From NCBI GenBank assembly GCA_944363715.1, contig CALVUX010000001.1, forward strand, positions 1 through 64,000: a stretch of DNA of 64,000 bases, written 5' to 3'. Under the pieces are notes generated by a model that was given only the letters and a program-made list of their open reading frames with translations, ran no database searches and was not told where the DNA came from. Positions 26,987-35,110 of the stretch are shown piece by piece (position 1 is the first letter of the stretch; each line of letters begins with the position of its first letter). A program made the position numbers and the translations under genes. The DNA is from an uncultured Bacilli bacterium (GTDB lineage: Bacteria; Bacillota_I; Bacilli_A; RF39; UBA660).

Positions 26987-27949
26987 ATGTCTGAAAATTT
27001 AAGCAACTTAATTGGTAATACACCTATGATTAAGATAAAGTATCGTTACGAGAATAGGGAAGGCTATGTCTATGTCAAATTAGAGTATTACAATTATACG
27101 GGTAGTATTAAAGACCGTCTTGCTTATTATATAATTAAAAAGTCAAAGGAAGAAAAAATATTAAAAGAAAATCAAGCGATAGTAGAAGCGACAAGTGGTA
27201 ATACAGGTATTTCTTTTGCCGCTTTAGGAGCTTATTTTTCTCATCCAGTTCATATATTTATGCCAGATTGGGTAAGTGAAGAGAGAATAAAGATAATGAG
27301 GCTATACAGTGCCAATGTATATTTAGTAAGTAAGGAAGAAGGGGGATTTAAGGAGGCGATTAAAAGAAGTGAAGAATTTGCCTCTAAAATAAATGGGTTT
27401 TTACCAAGACAATTTGAAAATACATTAAATATAGAAACTCATTATTTAACTACTGCTAAAGAAATATTAGAACAAGTAAATGAGATAGATACCTTTGTTA
27501 GTGGTATAGGAACAGGTGGAACTTTAATGGGTGTTGCTAAAAGATTAAAAGAATATAATAAAAATATTAAAATAATTGCTTTAGAACCTGATAAAATGCC
27601 CCTTTTAAGTGGTGGTAAAATTATAGGTGAGCATAAGATTGAAGGGATAGGTGATGAATTTATTCCTAAACTTGTTGACTTTAATTTAATAGATAAAGTT
27701 ATTAGAATTAATGATTTAGATGCTATTAATATGAGTAGAATATTAGCAAGTAAACTAGGTTTAGGAGTAGGTATCTCTTCAGGAGCTAACTTTTTAGCCA
27801 GTGTATTAAGTGGTGGAAAGTCTGTAGTAACTGTATTTCCAGATGATTTAAAGAAATATTTATCTACTGATTTATCAAAAGATATTGATAATAACAAAGA
27901 ACTTTTGTCTAATAAAATAGAATTACTAGGTTTAGAAGTAGTTAGTTAA
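26987..27949 (+). CDS. Cysteine synthase/PLP-dependent beta-replacing enzyme
   Basis: A fold-type II PLP enzyme of the CysK/CysM family, which makes cysteine from O-acetylserine and sulfide (or a related beta-replacement). The Schiff-base Lys is K42 in GSIKDR. The substrate loop TSGNTG is at 69-74, the phosphate-binding GIGTGGT lies near 170, and GISSGAN is present near the C-terminus. At 320 aa it is full length. ATG 26987 has SD GGAGGTG; an ORF extension upstream lacks an SD. I cannot separate CysK from CysM or cystathionine beta-synthase by eye. Confidence 0.85.
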   Translation: MSENLSNLIGNTPMIKIKYRYENREGYVYVKLEYYNYTGSIKDRLAYYIIKKSKEEKILKENQAIVEATSGNTGISFAALGAYFSHPVHIFMPDWVSEERIKIMRLYSANVYLVSKEEGGFKEAIKRSEEFASKINGFLPRQFENTLNIETHYLTTAKEILEQVNEIDTFVSGIGTGGTLMGVAKRLKEYNKNIKIIALEPDKMPLLSGGKIIGEHKIEGIGDEFIPKLVDFNLIDKVIRINDLDAINMSRILASKLGLGVGISSGANFLASVLSGGKSVVTVFPDDLKKYLSTDLSKDIDNNKELLSNKIELLGLEVVS

Positions 27950-28135
27950 CTTGAAATGATAATAATAAAAAGAACTTTTAGCAAGTTCTAAGTCTATATT
28001 AAGTCCGATTAGTTTGCTCAATTTTCCAATAGTGTGCACAAAAACTTTTATGGAACCATATTCTTTTGCAATCGCCAAATGAATTGTTGCACTTGCCATA
28101 TTATCATTACTTTCTTCATCTGCATATTGATTATA
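27932..28135 (-). pseudogene. Remnant of an unknown gene
   Basis: An open frame on the minus strand ends at TAA 27934-27932, overlapping the cysK end, and reads upstream to an in-frame TGA (28138-28136). The segment MASATIHLAIAKEYGSIKVF and a following SKLIGLNIDLELAKSSFYYY look like real protein. The remaining ATG has no SD. Codons such as GCG, GTG-CAC and ATC differ from neighbours. It is best read as a decayed C-terminal fragment, possibly of foreign origin. No family is recognised. Confidence 0.5.
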
Positions 28136-28392
28136 TCAATTTGTAAGCATGTTTTTAATTTAACGAAATCAAATTAATTTATATAAGTATTGTATCATAA
28201 ATTTAGGTACATTAAAACTCAAAACAAAAAGTTCGAGCTTAGTATCAACCTGTGTTATATAAGAAGTTATCTATAACTTTTACCAAAGATGATTGGTGTA
28301 TGAATCATCTTTAAAAGTATTTTATCACATTTTTTATAATATTAAAAGGAATTGGAAAATTTTTGTGGTAGAATATATAGAGAGGTGAGAAA
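28136..28392. other. Non-coding stretch upstream of the 309-aa gene
   Basis: About 250 bp with no gene. It holds two hairpins: AAGTTAT/ATAACTT at about 28263-28279 and AAAGATGATT/AATCATCTTT at about 28286-28314, with the latter followed by AAAAG. They could be a terminator or regulatory structure. Nothing else is recognised. Confidence 0.45.
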
Positions 28393-29322
28393 ATGTACGA
28401 TAGAAATATTAATTATTTATTTAATGAAGTTTCTTTATATACTAAAGAAATATTTAACGTTTTCAATTACAAAGATAATCAATACCATTTAGATAATGAA
28501 CAACTTAATCAATTTTTATGCTATATAGGATGTTTAGAAGAAAGATTAATTAGTTATTGCCATCAATGTAAAAAAACATTTCCATTTATAATTGTTAAAA
28601 ATGTTATAATACACAATACAGAAGAAATTTATGCTGAAAATATGATTCATTTTACAAAGCAAAGTCGATTCGGTGCCGGTCGCCTTTCAATTGACAATGG
28701 AGCTATTTTAGGGCTTCAACCACCTTATGACAAAACTGAATTATTAAACAATCATATTTGGTATATTCATTACTTTTTTAGTTGTACTAATAACGATAGT
28801 CATAATTATCACATGATTATATCAGTGGAATTAAATGATGGAAGATTCATTGTAAGAAAAGTAGGTCAAAATCCATCAATGTTAACTATAAAAGGTTTTG
28901 ATTTTGATAAATATAAAAAAGAACTAGAAAAGATCAATGCATATAATGACTATAAAAAAGCAGATTTATGCAATGCTGAACATTTTTATGTGGGTGCATA
29001 TGCTTATTTAAGAAGAATTTTTGAAAAAATGATTAATAGGTATTTAACCGGGTTAGAAATAAAATATAATCACATGAATACAAAAATTGATGTTACAAAA
29101 GATAAATTCGATCCAAGAATACAAAAAATGTTAAAAAATCTTTATGGAATTTTAAGTGTTAGCATTCATGAATTAGATGAAGAAAAAAGCAAAGAATATT
29201 ATGAATATTTAAAAGCAATTATTGATATTCAATTAGAATATGAAAAAACAGAAGACGAAAAAGAAAATCAGACAAAGTCCCTAGAGGCAACATTAAATAA
29301 AATTAAAGCAGGTATTGTATAA
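28393..29322 (+). CDS. Unknown 309-aa protein in a foreign-looking islet
   Basis: I cannot name a family. The N-terminal half has a CHQC pair (about 57-60) and a beta-rich middle (residues 65-165). The C-terminal half is helical, with HFYVGAYAYLRRIFEKMI (about 197-214) and SIHELDEEKSKEYYEYLKAI (about 258-277), reminiscent of HEPN-like or DUF4145-type helical domains seen in abortive-infection proteins. That likeness is by shape only and no R-x4-H motif is present. Codon use (CGA, CGC, GCC, CAC) differs from the AGA-dominated neighbours, suggesting recent acquisition. SD AGAGGTGAG. Confidence 0.6.
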   Translation: MYDRNINYLFNEVSLYTKEIFNVFNYKDNQYHLDNEQLNQFLCYIGCLEERLISYCHQCKKTFPFIIVKNVIIHNTEEIYAENMIHFTKQSRFGAGRLSIDNGAILGLQPPYDKTELLNNHIWYIHYFFSCTNNDSHNYHMIISVELNDGRFIVRKVGQNPSMLTIKGFDFDKYKKELEKINAYNDYKKADLCNAEHFYVGAYAYLRRIFEKMINRYLTGLEIKYNHMNTKIDVTKDKFDPRIQKMLKNLYGILSVSIHELDEEKSKEYYEYLKAIIDIQLEYEKTEDEKENQTKSLEATLNKIKAGIV

Positions 29323-29344
29323 AAAATAGTTAAAGGAGGCAACA

Positions 29345-29395
29345 ATGAAAAAAACATTCATTTCTGATTGTTTCCTATATCAAAAGTTCGAATAA
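29345..29395 (+). pseudogene. Truncated ORF with a strong SD (16 aa)
   Basis: A perfect AAAGGAGG SD sits before ATG, encoding only MKKTFISDCFLYQKFE before TAA. It lies 23 bp after the 309-aa gene in the same direction and ends about 20 bp before tRNA-Thr. It is probably the 5' stump of a second operon gene lost by deletion. A functional short peptide cannot be excluded. Confidence 0.4.
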
Positions 29396-29414
29396 TTCGA
29401 CCAAATTTCTAAAA

Positions 29415-29488
29415 TGGTGCCGGAAGTAAGAATTGAACTTGCCTCTGATCCTTACCAAGGATCTGTTTTACCACTAAACTATACCGGC
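29415..29488 (-). tRNA. tRNA-Thr (GGT)
   Basis: Acceptor GCCGGTA pairs with TTCCGGC (one T-T mismatch at the inner end), CCA is encoded. Anticodon stem GATCC/GGATC encloses loop TTGGTAA, giving anticodon GGT. Acceptor and discriminator match Firmicute tRNA-Thr. The D arm (TAGTTTAGTGGTAAAAC) is unusually like that of tRNA-Gly. It was not scored by covariance model. Confidence 0.85.
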
Positions 29489-29495
29489 ATTACAA

Positions 29496-29525
29496 CTAAA
29501 TTTTAGCATAGTTCCCTTACATAAT
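29496..29525 (-). promoter_or_regulatory. tRNA-Thr promoter
   Basis: On the minus strand TTGATT, a 17-bp spacer ending in TATGC, and TAAAAT close to the tRNA 5' end. Positions are approximate. Confidence 0.6.
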
Positions 29526-29538
29526 CAATAAACTTTTT

Positions 29539-29566
29539 TTGACTTAATTCGTAAATATGATATGAT
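29539..29566 (+). promoter_or_regulatory. tkt promoter
   Basis: TTGACT (29539-29544), a 16-bp spacer and TATGAT (29561-29566), with TGA before the -10. It is divergent from tRNA-Thr. Confidence 0.75.
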
Positions 29567-29589
29567 AGTATTAACTAAGGAGTGATAAT

Positions 29590-31572
29590 ATGCTAGCTTT
29601 TACTAAAAGTAGTGAAGATAATATTAATGAAGAAAGAATTGTTAATCAAATAAGAGGTCTAGGTATTGATATGATTCATGAAGCGAATAGTGGACATCCT
29701 GGTATTGTTCTAGGTGCTGCATCAATCATCTATACAGTTTATGCTCATCATTTAAGATTTTCTAAAGATAACCCTAACTTCTTTAATAGAGATAGGTTTG
29801 TTATGAGTGCAGGACATGGTTCAGCTTTACTTTATGCAACTCTTGCGATGGCAGGATTTAATATTGAACTAGATGATTTAAAGAGTTTCAGAAAAATAGA
29901 TTCTATCACACCAGGTCATCCTGAATATGGAGTTACACCTGGAGTTGATGCGACAACTGGGCCTTTAGGCCAAGGAGTTGCAATGGCTGTTGGTATGGCT
30001 ATCGCTGAAAAACATACAGAAGCTTTAATTAACGATAAGAAAAATAATATTATTGACTATAAAGTATACTGTCTATGCGGAGATGGAGATTTAATGGAAG
30101 GTGTAAGTTACGAAGCCTTATCTCTTGCAGGTAATCTTAAACTTAATAACTTAATACTTCTATATGACTCTAATCACGTATGTCTTGATAGTGATACTAA
30201 GAAAACATTTACTGATGATATAGAAGCTAGATTTAAGGGAATGGGCTTTAATGTTAGTACAGTTAATGATGATATTAAAGAGATTGATAAAGCGATAAAT
30301 AATGCTAAAAATAGTGATTTACCTAGCTTAATTCAAGTAAAGACAACAATAGGAAAATATTCTCGTAATGCTGGTAAAAATATTGTTCACGGTAAACCTT
30401 TAGATGATGAAGATATTACTAGTATAAAAACTGAATTAGGACTTAGAGATATACCATTTACAATCTCTAATGAAGCATTACAAGACTTTCAGAAGCTTAT
30501 AGATGATAGATGTAGTAATTTAGAAAATGATTTTAATGAAAAGTATAATAATCTTGATGATAAGACTAAAGAGTTATTAGATTCAATAATTTCTAATGAT
30601 AAGAAAATAGAATTAACTAATTTAGATTATGCTTATCCAGAAGAAAGAGTTGAGTCATTAAGGAAAGCAAGCAGTAAGATATTAAATTCTCTTGCTAACT
30701 CTAGTAAATTAATCTTTGGAGGAGCAGCAGATCTATCTAGTTCAACTCTAACATATCTAACAGATAAAGGAGACTTCTCTCGTGATGATTATAACGGTAG
30801 AAATATCTTCTTTGGTGTAAGAGAATTTGCTATGGCATCTATTGCTAATGGTCTTGCTTTATCAGGTTATCGTCCTTTTGTCTCTACTTATTTAACCTTT
30901 AGTGATTATTTAAAACCAGCTTTAAGACTAACTTGCCTTATGAATTTACCAGTTACTTATATCTTTACCCATGATTCAATTACAGTAGGAGAGGATGGAC
31001 CTACTCATCAAGCAGTTGAACAATTAGTGGGATTAAGAGCAACACCTAATTTAGAAGTGTTTAGACCAAGTGATAGTAATGAAGTTATTGGTACTTATAA
31101 AACTATTTTTGAAGAAAATAAACCTGCTTGTATTATCTTAGGACGTAATGAAACTAAAATAAGAGAAACATCTTCTGTTCCAAATGTTGCTAAAGGAGCA
31201 TACGTTATAAAACAAGAAGAAAGAAAGCTAGATGGTGTTATTATTGCAACAGGTGAAGAAGTAGATCTTGCTTTTGATGTAGTTAATGCTTTATTTGAAA
31301 AAGGTTATGACTTTAGAATAGTATCAATGCCAAGTATAGAGAGATTTAATCTATTAAGTGATGAAGATAAAGAAGAACTACTTCCTATTGGTAAAAAGAA
31401 ATTTATTATTGAAAAATCATCTGCTTACTCATGGTACCGTTTCGCTTATAATGATAACTACTTATTTACAGTAGATAGATTTGGATACAGTGGTAAAGCT
31501 AGTGATATAAATGCTAAGTTTAATTTCACTAGTGAAGAAATCGCTCTAAAAATAGAAGAGATAATTAAATAA
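29590..31572 (+). CDS. tkt: Transketolase
   Basis: Thiamine-diphosphate enzyme of the pentose phosphate pathway that moves two-carbon ketol units between sugar phosphates. The full 660-aa layout is seen: EANSGHPGIVLGAA at the N-terminus, TGPLGQGVAMAVGMA, the TPP motif GDGDLMEGVSYE, and the Pyr domain with HDSITVGEDGPTHQ. SD AAGGAGTGAT fits ATG 29590. It is followed by sirA and yneF, the same order as in Bacillus (tkt-yneE-yneF), which supports the neighbouring calls. Confidence 0.97.
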   Translation: MLAFTKSSEDNINEERIVNQIRGLGIDMIHEANSGHPGIVLGAASIIYTVYAHHLRFSKDNPNFFNRDRFVMSAGHGSALLYATLAMAGFNIELDDLKSFRKIDSITPGHPEYGVTPGVDATTGPLGQGVAMAVGMAIAEKHTEALINDKKNNIIDYKVYCLCGDGDLMEGVSYEALSLAGNLKLNNLILLYDSNHVCLDSDTKKTFTDDIEARFKGMGFNVSTVNDDIKEIDKAINNAKNSDLPSLIQVKTTIGKYSRNAGKNIVHGKPLDDEDITSIKTELGLRDIPFTISNEALQDFQKLIDDRCSNLENDFNEKYNNLDDKTKELLDSIISNDKKIELTNLDYAYPEERVESLRKASSKILNSLANSSKLIFGGAADLSSSTLTYLTDKGDFSRDDYNGRNIFFGVREFAMASIANGLALSGYRPFVSTYLTFSDYLKPALRLTCLMNLPVTYIFTHDSITVGEDGPTHQAVEQLVGLRATPNLEVFRPSDSNEVIGTYKTIFEENKPACIILGRNETKIRETSSVPNVAKGAYVIKQEERKLDGVIIATGEEVDLAFDVVNALFEKGYDFRIVSMPSIERFNLLSDEDKEELLPIGKKKFIIEKSSAYSWYRFAYNDNYLFTVDRFGYSGKASDINAKFNFTSEEIALKIEEIIK

Positions 31573-31622
31573 TTCGACAAAGTTTTTAAAACTTTCTTGT
31601 TATAGTTAAGATGGTGATTATA

Positions 31623-32048
31623 ATGAGAGAGTTTTTTATTTTTGAACTTAAAGATGAATTTAAGAATCTATATATAGATAAACCTAGTATTCTATATAAT
31701 ATCTTTGAACAAATCTATACTTTAAAAAAAGAAGAATTAAATTATGGTTATAGTCTTTTTAGACAATTAACTAAGAAAATAGATAAAGATAAGACTGATA
31801 GATATTTATTTATTAAATATCATCAGAGTATTCCTTATAGTAAGAAAAAGGAAGTTCATTATTATAATAATCCTGCTCATGATGAGATAAGTACTTTAGT
31901 AGTAAAACGTGCCTATATGCTAGTTAAAACTAACTATTATGATTGTTTCTTCTTTGATGAGTTAAATAGTATTAATAACACTTATTTTGCTATTGACTTT
32001 AAGAATCAAGATTATTTCTTTTTAGATAGTAAGAAAATTCTTGTTTAA
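31623..32048 (+). CDS. sirA: SirA-like replication inhibitor (YneE family)
   Basis: A 141-aa protein resembling SirA, which binds DnaA and blocks replication initiation during Bacillus sporulation. From memory of the Bacillus protein, the N-terminus (REFFIFELKDEFKNLY...ILYNIFEQ) and the C-terminus (YFAIDFKNQDYFFLD) align in pattern. Position between tkt and yneF matches the Bacillus order exactly. No sequence search was possible. ATG 31623 is chosen over an earlier in-frame ATG because GATGGTGAT forms the SD. Whether this organism sporulates is unknown, so the role may differ. Confidence 0.65.
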   Translation: MREFFIFELKDEFKNLYIDKPSILYNIFEQIYTLKKEELNYGYSLFRQLTKKIDKDKTDRYLFIKYHQSIPYSKKKEVHYYNNPAHDEISTLVVKRAYMLVKTNYYDCFFFDELNSINNTYFAIDFKNQDYFFLDSKKILV

Positions 32049-32092
32049 TTTTCTAATTTAAGGTAATATATTGTTGTAAGGAGAGTGTTATT

Positions 32093-32302
32093 ATGTTACA
32101 CGATATATTAATGATTTTAATAGGTTTAGTAATAGGAGCGATTATTGGTTTCTTTATAGCAAGAGTTGTTACTAAAAGATATATGAAGAAGAATCCACCT
32201 ATTAATGAAGAAATGATTAAAGCTTTAATGATGCAGATGGGTAGAAAACCTAATCAAAAACAAATTAATCAAATGATGAAATCAATGCAAAAATATATGT
32301 AG
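32093..32302 (+). CDS. yneF: UPF0154 small membrane protein YneF
   Basis: A 69-aa protein with one N-terminal TM helix (about 5-26, ILMILIGLVIGAIIGFFIA), then a conserved soluble tail KKNPPINEEMIKALMMQMGRKPNQKQINQMM typical of UPF0154/YneF (quoted here only by its ends KKNPPINEEM and KPNQKQIN). Function is unknown across the family. Position after the sirA-like gene matches Bacillus. SD AAGGAGAG. Confidence 0.88.
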   Translation: MLHDILMILIGLVIGAIIGFFIARVVTKRYMKKNPPINEEMIKALMMQMGRKPNQKQINQMMKSMQKYM

Positions 32303-32316
32303 TTTTTGCATGTTTT
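32286..32316 (+). terminator. Terminator overlapping the yneF stop
   Basis: Stem TGCAAAAA/TTTTTGCA (32286-32293, 32303-32310), then TGTTTTTT. Confidence 0.75.
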
Positions 32317-32333
32317 TTCTAATGGAGGAGTAT

Positions 32334-33077
32334 ATGAAATATGATAGTTTAGAAAAAATAGTAAATGATACTGCTAGACAAAATATTCATTTATCTAAAG
32401 ATATGATAGTAAGTATTATAGAAAAAGAATTAGGTTTAGATTTAGATAGTCTTAAATCTTATATATTATATACTAATATAACTTTAACTAGCGAAAAGAT
32501 AGTTAATTATTTATGGGAACTATCTAAAGGACAAAAAATATTAGATAGAAGATTTGCTTTAGAACTTGATAATAAATATAGTTTTGAACCATTTACTTTA
32601 GAGTATTTTACTACATATTTAGATATTTTAAAAAAGAAAACAATTAAATTACTTAATCTCATTGATAATATTAATAACGAAGAATATAGAAAGGTTTTTC
32701 AAAGTTTAGATATTACTATTTATGATGATGGTATTCATTATAAAGATGTTATTAGACTATGTAAGCCTATTGTTTATAATGTTTTAGAGATTAGAGAAAT
32801 TAGTAAAAAGGCAAATGATAAGAGAACTTATATAACTACTAAAATTAATAAAGATGCTCTATTTAGAGACGGTTGGACTTTAAGAGAAATATACCCGCTT
32901 ATAGATTATCAAGATAAAAAAGGAGAAGCTTTAACTGATGATGGTTATATAGAATTATCTGATAGGCAAAAAGAAGAAATGATAAAACTTACTAGAAATA
33001 ATATATCGTATATAATTGGACTGTTAGAGAATCATAGTGATGAAGTTAAGGATTATAGTAAAGTTAATAGGAAATGA
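32334..33077 (+). CDS. Unknown 247-aa helical protein
   Basis: No family recognised. It is mostly helical and charged, with no signal peptide or membrane span. Conserved-looking segments include YLWELSKGQKILDRRFALEL (about 55-75) and DGWTLREIYPLIDYQDKKGE (about 175-195). ATG 32334 has SD GGAGGAG; an upstream in-frame ATG overlaps the preceding terminator. It ends in TGA. Separated from yneF by a terminator, it may have its own promoter, which I could not locate. Confidence 0.6.
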   Translation: MKYDSLEKIVNDTARQNIHLSKDMIVSIIEKELGLDLDSLKSYILYTNITLTSEKIVNYLWELSKGQKILDRRFALELDNKYSFEPFTLEYFTTYLDILKKKTIKLLNLIDNINNEEYRKVFQSLDITIYDDGIHYKDVIRLCKPIVYNVLEIREISKKANDKRTYITTKINKDALFRDGWTLREIYPLIDYQDKKGEALTDDGYIELSDRQKEEMIKLTRNNISYIIGLLENHSDEVKDYSKVNRK

Positions 33078-33159
33078 TAATAGTGAAAAAGATAGATAAA
33101 AAGAATTTAGATAACTAAAAAACGTCTTGTATTAATACGGGCATTTACTTGTAGAATTC

Positions 33160-33183
33160 AGATATCATAAAAATATCTTTTTT
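33160..33183 (+). terminator. Possible terminator before tRNA-Gln
   Basis: AGATAT...ATATCT stem, then TTTTTTTC, in a 155-bp gap with no other feature. Confidence 0.5.
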
Positions 33184-33188
33184 TCAAG

Positions 33189-33217
33189 TTGTCAACAAAA
33201 CCTTTTTGTGATAGAAT
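33189..33217 (+). promoter_or_regulatory. tRNA-Gln/gltX promoter
   Basis: TTGTCA (33189-33194), a 17-bp spacer, TAGAAT (33212-33217) preceded by TGA. Confidence 0.78.
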
Positions 33218-33232
33218 TTAATTGTTATTTAT

Positions 33233-33307
33233 TGCCCCATAGCCAAGTGGTAAGGCAGTGCGCTCTGACCGCATTACGCGTTAGTTCGAATCTAACTGGG
33301 GCAACCA
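33233..33307 (+). tRNA. tRNA-Gln (CTG)
   Basis: Acceptor TGCCCCA pairs with TGGGGCA and CCA is encoded. The T1-A72 end pair is characteristic of tRNA-Gln. Anticodon loop CTCTGAC gives anticodon CTG. The adjacent gltX makes indirect charging likely. Confidence 0.95.
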
Positions 33308-33345
33308 ATTTAGATAATTATTTTTTAATAGATGGAGTGATTTAA

Positions 33346-34977
33346 ATGAATAAAGAACTTGCAGAACTTTTATTTCCTAATATCAAGATAACTGTTGATG
33401 AAATAGAAGCAAAGTATCCTCTTAGAAATTTAAAAGATGGAGCATACGTTACAAGATTTGGACCTTCTCCTACAGGTTTTATGCATGTAGGTAATTTATA
33501 TGGGGCTTTCATTAGTTCAATGCTTGCTAAACAAACTGAAGGTATTTTCTATCTTAGAGTTGAAGATACTGATAGTAAAAGAGAAAAAGAAGGAGCGATA
33601 GAAGCTATTATAAACGGTCTTAAAGCCTTTGATATAGATTATGATGAAGGATATGGAAAAGATGGACAATATGGTCCTTATTTACAAAGTGAAAGAGTAG
33701 AAATTTACAGGGCTTATGCTAAAAAGTTAGTTAGTGAAGGTAAAGCTTATCCTTGTTTTATGAGTGAAGAAGAAATCGCTGATATTAGAAGTGGTCAAGA
33801 ATTAAGAAAAGAAAAAATTGGTATTTATGGAAGTTATGCTGTTGATAGAGAGTTAACACTTGAAGAAGTTAAAACTCATTTAGATAATGGTGATAGTTAT
33901 GTTATTCGTCTTAAATCACCAGGGGACTCTCATAATGAGATAATATTACATGATTTAATTAAAGGTGATATTAGTTTGCCTGAAAATGATATTGATGAAG
34001 TAATACTTAAAAAAGATGGTATTCCAACTTATCATTTCGCACATGTTATAGATGACCATTTAATGCATACAACTCACGTTTTAAGAGGAGATGAGTGGGT
34101 ACCAAGTTTTCCTAAACATTTACAACTTAATCAAGTTTTAGGATTTAAACCATGTAAGTATGCCCATATTGCACCTCTTACTAAAAAAGAAGATGGTAAA
34201 ATCCGTAAGTTTAGTAAGAGAAAAGATCCAGAATTTGCTGTTAGTTACTATGAAGAAGCAGGTATACCAAAAGAAGGTGTTAGACTTTATCTTGCAACAC
34301 TAGCGAACACTAACTTTGAAGAATGGTATTTACAAAATAAAGATAAATCTATAGAAGACTTTAAATTCTCATTTAAAAAAATGCCTACAGGTGGAACTTT
34401 ATTTGATATGGAAAAGTTAAATAATATCTGTAGAACTTATTTTTCAAGAATTAGTGCCGATGCTATTTATAACGATGCATTAAACTATTATAAAAAGTAT
34501 GATGAAGATTTCTATGATTTAATGCTTAAAGATAAAGATAAGTTAATTTCTTTCTTAAATATAGAACGTGATAGTAAAAGACCTCGTAAAGATATTGCAA
34601 CATATAAAGACATTAAAACAGAAAGTGCTTATATCTTCAATGATTTATTTTATAAAGATAGAAATGAAACATATAAAGATATAAATGATAATATTGATTA
34701 TGATGTTATTAATAAATATATAGAGATATATCAAGATTTTAATAGTGAAGATGATTGGTATAATCAGGTTAAAGTACTTGCCGAAGAAATGGGTTATGCT
34801 CCTAGTGTTAAAATGTATAAAGAAGATCCAACTCTATATAAAGGACATATAGGAGATGTTTGTGAGATGATTAGACACTTACTTACTGGTAGGGTTAAAA
34901 CTCCTAATTTATATCAATTATTAAAGATTATTGGTATTGATGAATTTAAAAATAGAGTAGAGTTTTATAAGAATTAA
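33346..34977 (+). CDS. gltX: Glutamyl-tRNA synthetase
   Basis: Class I aminoacyl-tRNA synthetase that attaches Glu to tRNA-Glu. In organisms lacking GlnRS it also charges tRNA-Gln for conversion by GatCAB. The HIGH motif is HVGN (47-50) within FGPSPTGFMHVGN, and the KMSKS motif is KFSKR (288-292). The N-terminus has about 25 extra residues (MNKELAELLFPNIK...), as in a Firmicute subfamily of longer GluRS; total 543 aa. It begins 38 bp after tRNA-Gln with no terminator, so both are probably transcribed together. Confidence 0.93.
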   Translation: MNKELAELLFPNIKITVDEIEAKYPLRNLKDGAYVTRFGPSPTGFMHVGNLYGAFISSMLAKQTEGIFYLRVEDTDSKREKEGAIEAIINGLKAFDIDYDEGYGKDGQYGPYLQSERVEIYRAYAKKLVSEGKAYPCFMSEEEIADIRSGQELRKEKIGIYGSYAVDRELTLEEVKTHLDNGDSYVIRLKSPGDSHNEIILHDLIKGDISLPENDIDEVILKKDGIPTYHFAHVIDDHLMHTTHVLRGDEWVPSFPKHLQLNQVLGFKPCKYAHIAPLTKKEDGKIRKFSKRKDPEFAVSYYEEAGIPKEGVRLYLATLANTNFEEWYLQNKDKSIEDFKFSFKKMPTGGTLFDMEKLNNICRTYFSRISADAIYNDALNYYKKYDEDFYDLMLKDKDKLISFLNIERDSKRPRKDIATYKDIKTESAYIFNDLFYKDRNETYKDINDNIDYDVINKYIEIYQDFNSEDDWYNQVKVLAEEMGYAPSVKMYKEDPTLYKGHIGDVCEMIRHLLTGRVKTPNLYQLLKIIGIDEFKNRVEFYKN

Positions 34978-35012
34978 AGAGTTAGTTTTTTAAATAAACT
35001 AACTCTTCTTTG
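34977..35012 (+). terminator. gltX terminator
   Basis: Twelve-base stem AAGAGTTAGTTT/AAACTAACTCTT (34977-34988, 34996-35007), then CTTTG. Confidence 0.8.
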
Positions 35013-35110
35013 ATATTCTCTAAACATAACCATTTAGTTATTAAATTTATCATGTTAAAATTCGTATTAAAACCATTATAATAGATATACTATTAAAGGA
35101 TGGTGATAAT

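Noticed and set aside
27442-27897. 151-aa minus-strand frame inside cysK
   Set aside because: Antisense of a well-conserved PLP enzyme, no SD and no promoter.
28136-28392. Direct repeat of the tRNA-Thr 3' end as an attachment site
   Set aside because: No copy of the tRNA end (TGGTGCCGG) is found in the gap, so an att site is not supported.
33346-34977. Glutaminyl-tRNA synthetase
   Set aside because: The fold pattern, N-terminal extension and KFSKR motif fit GluRS, and GlnRS-specific blocks are not seen.
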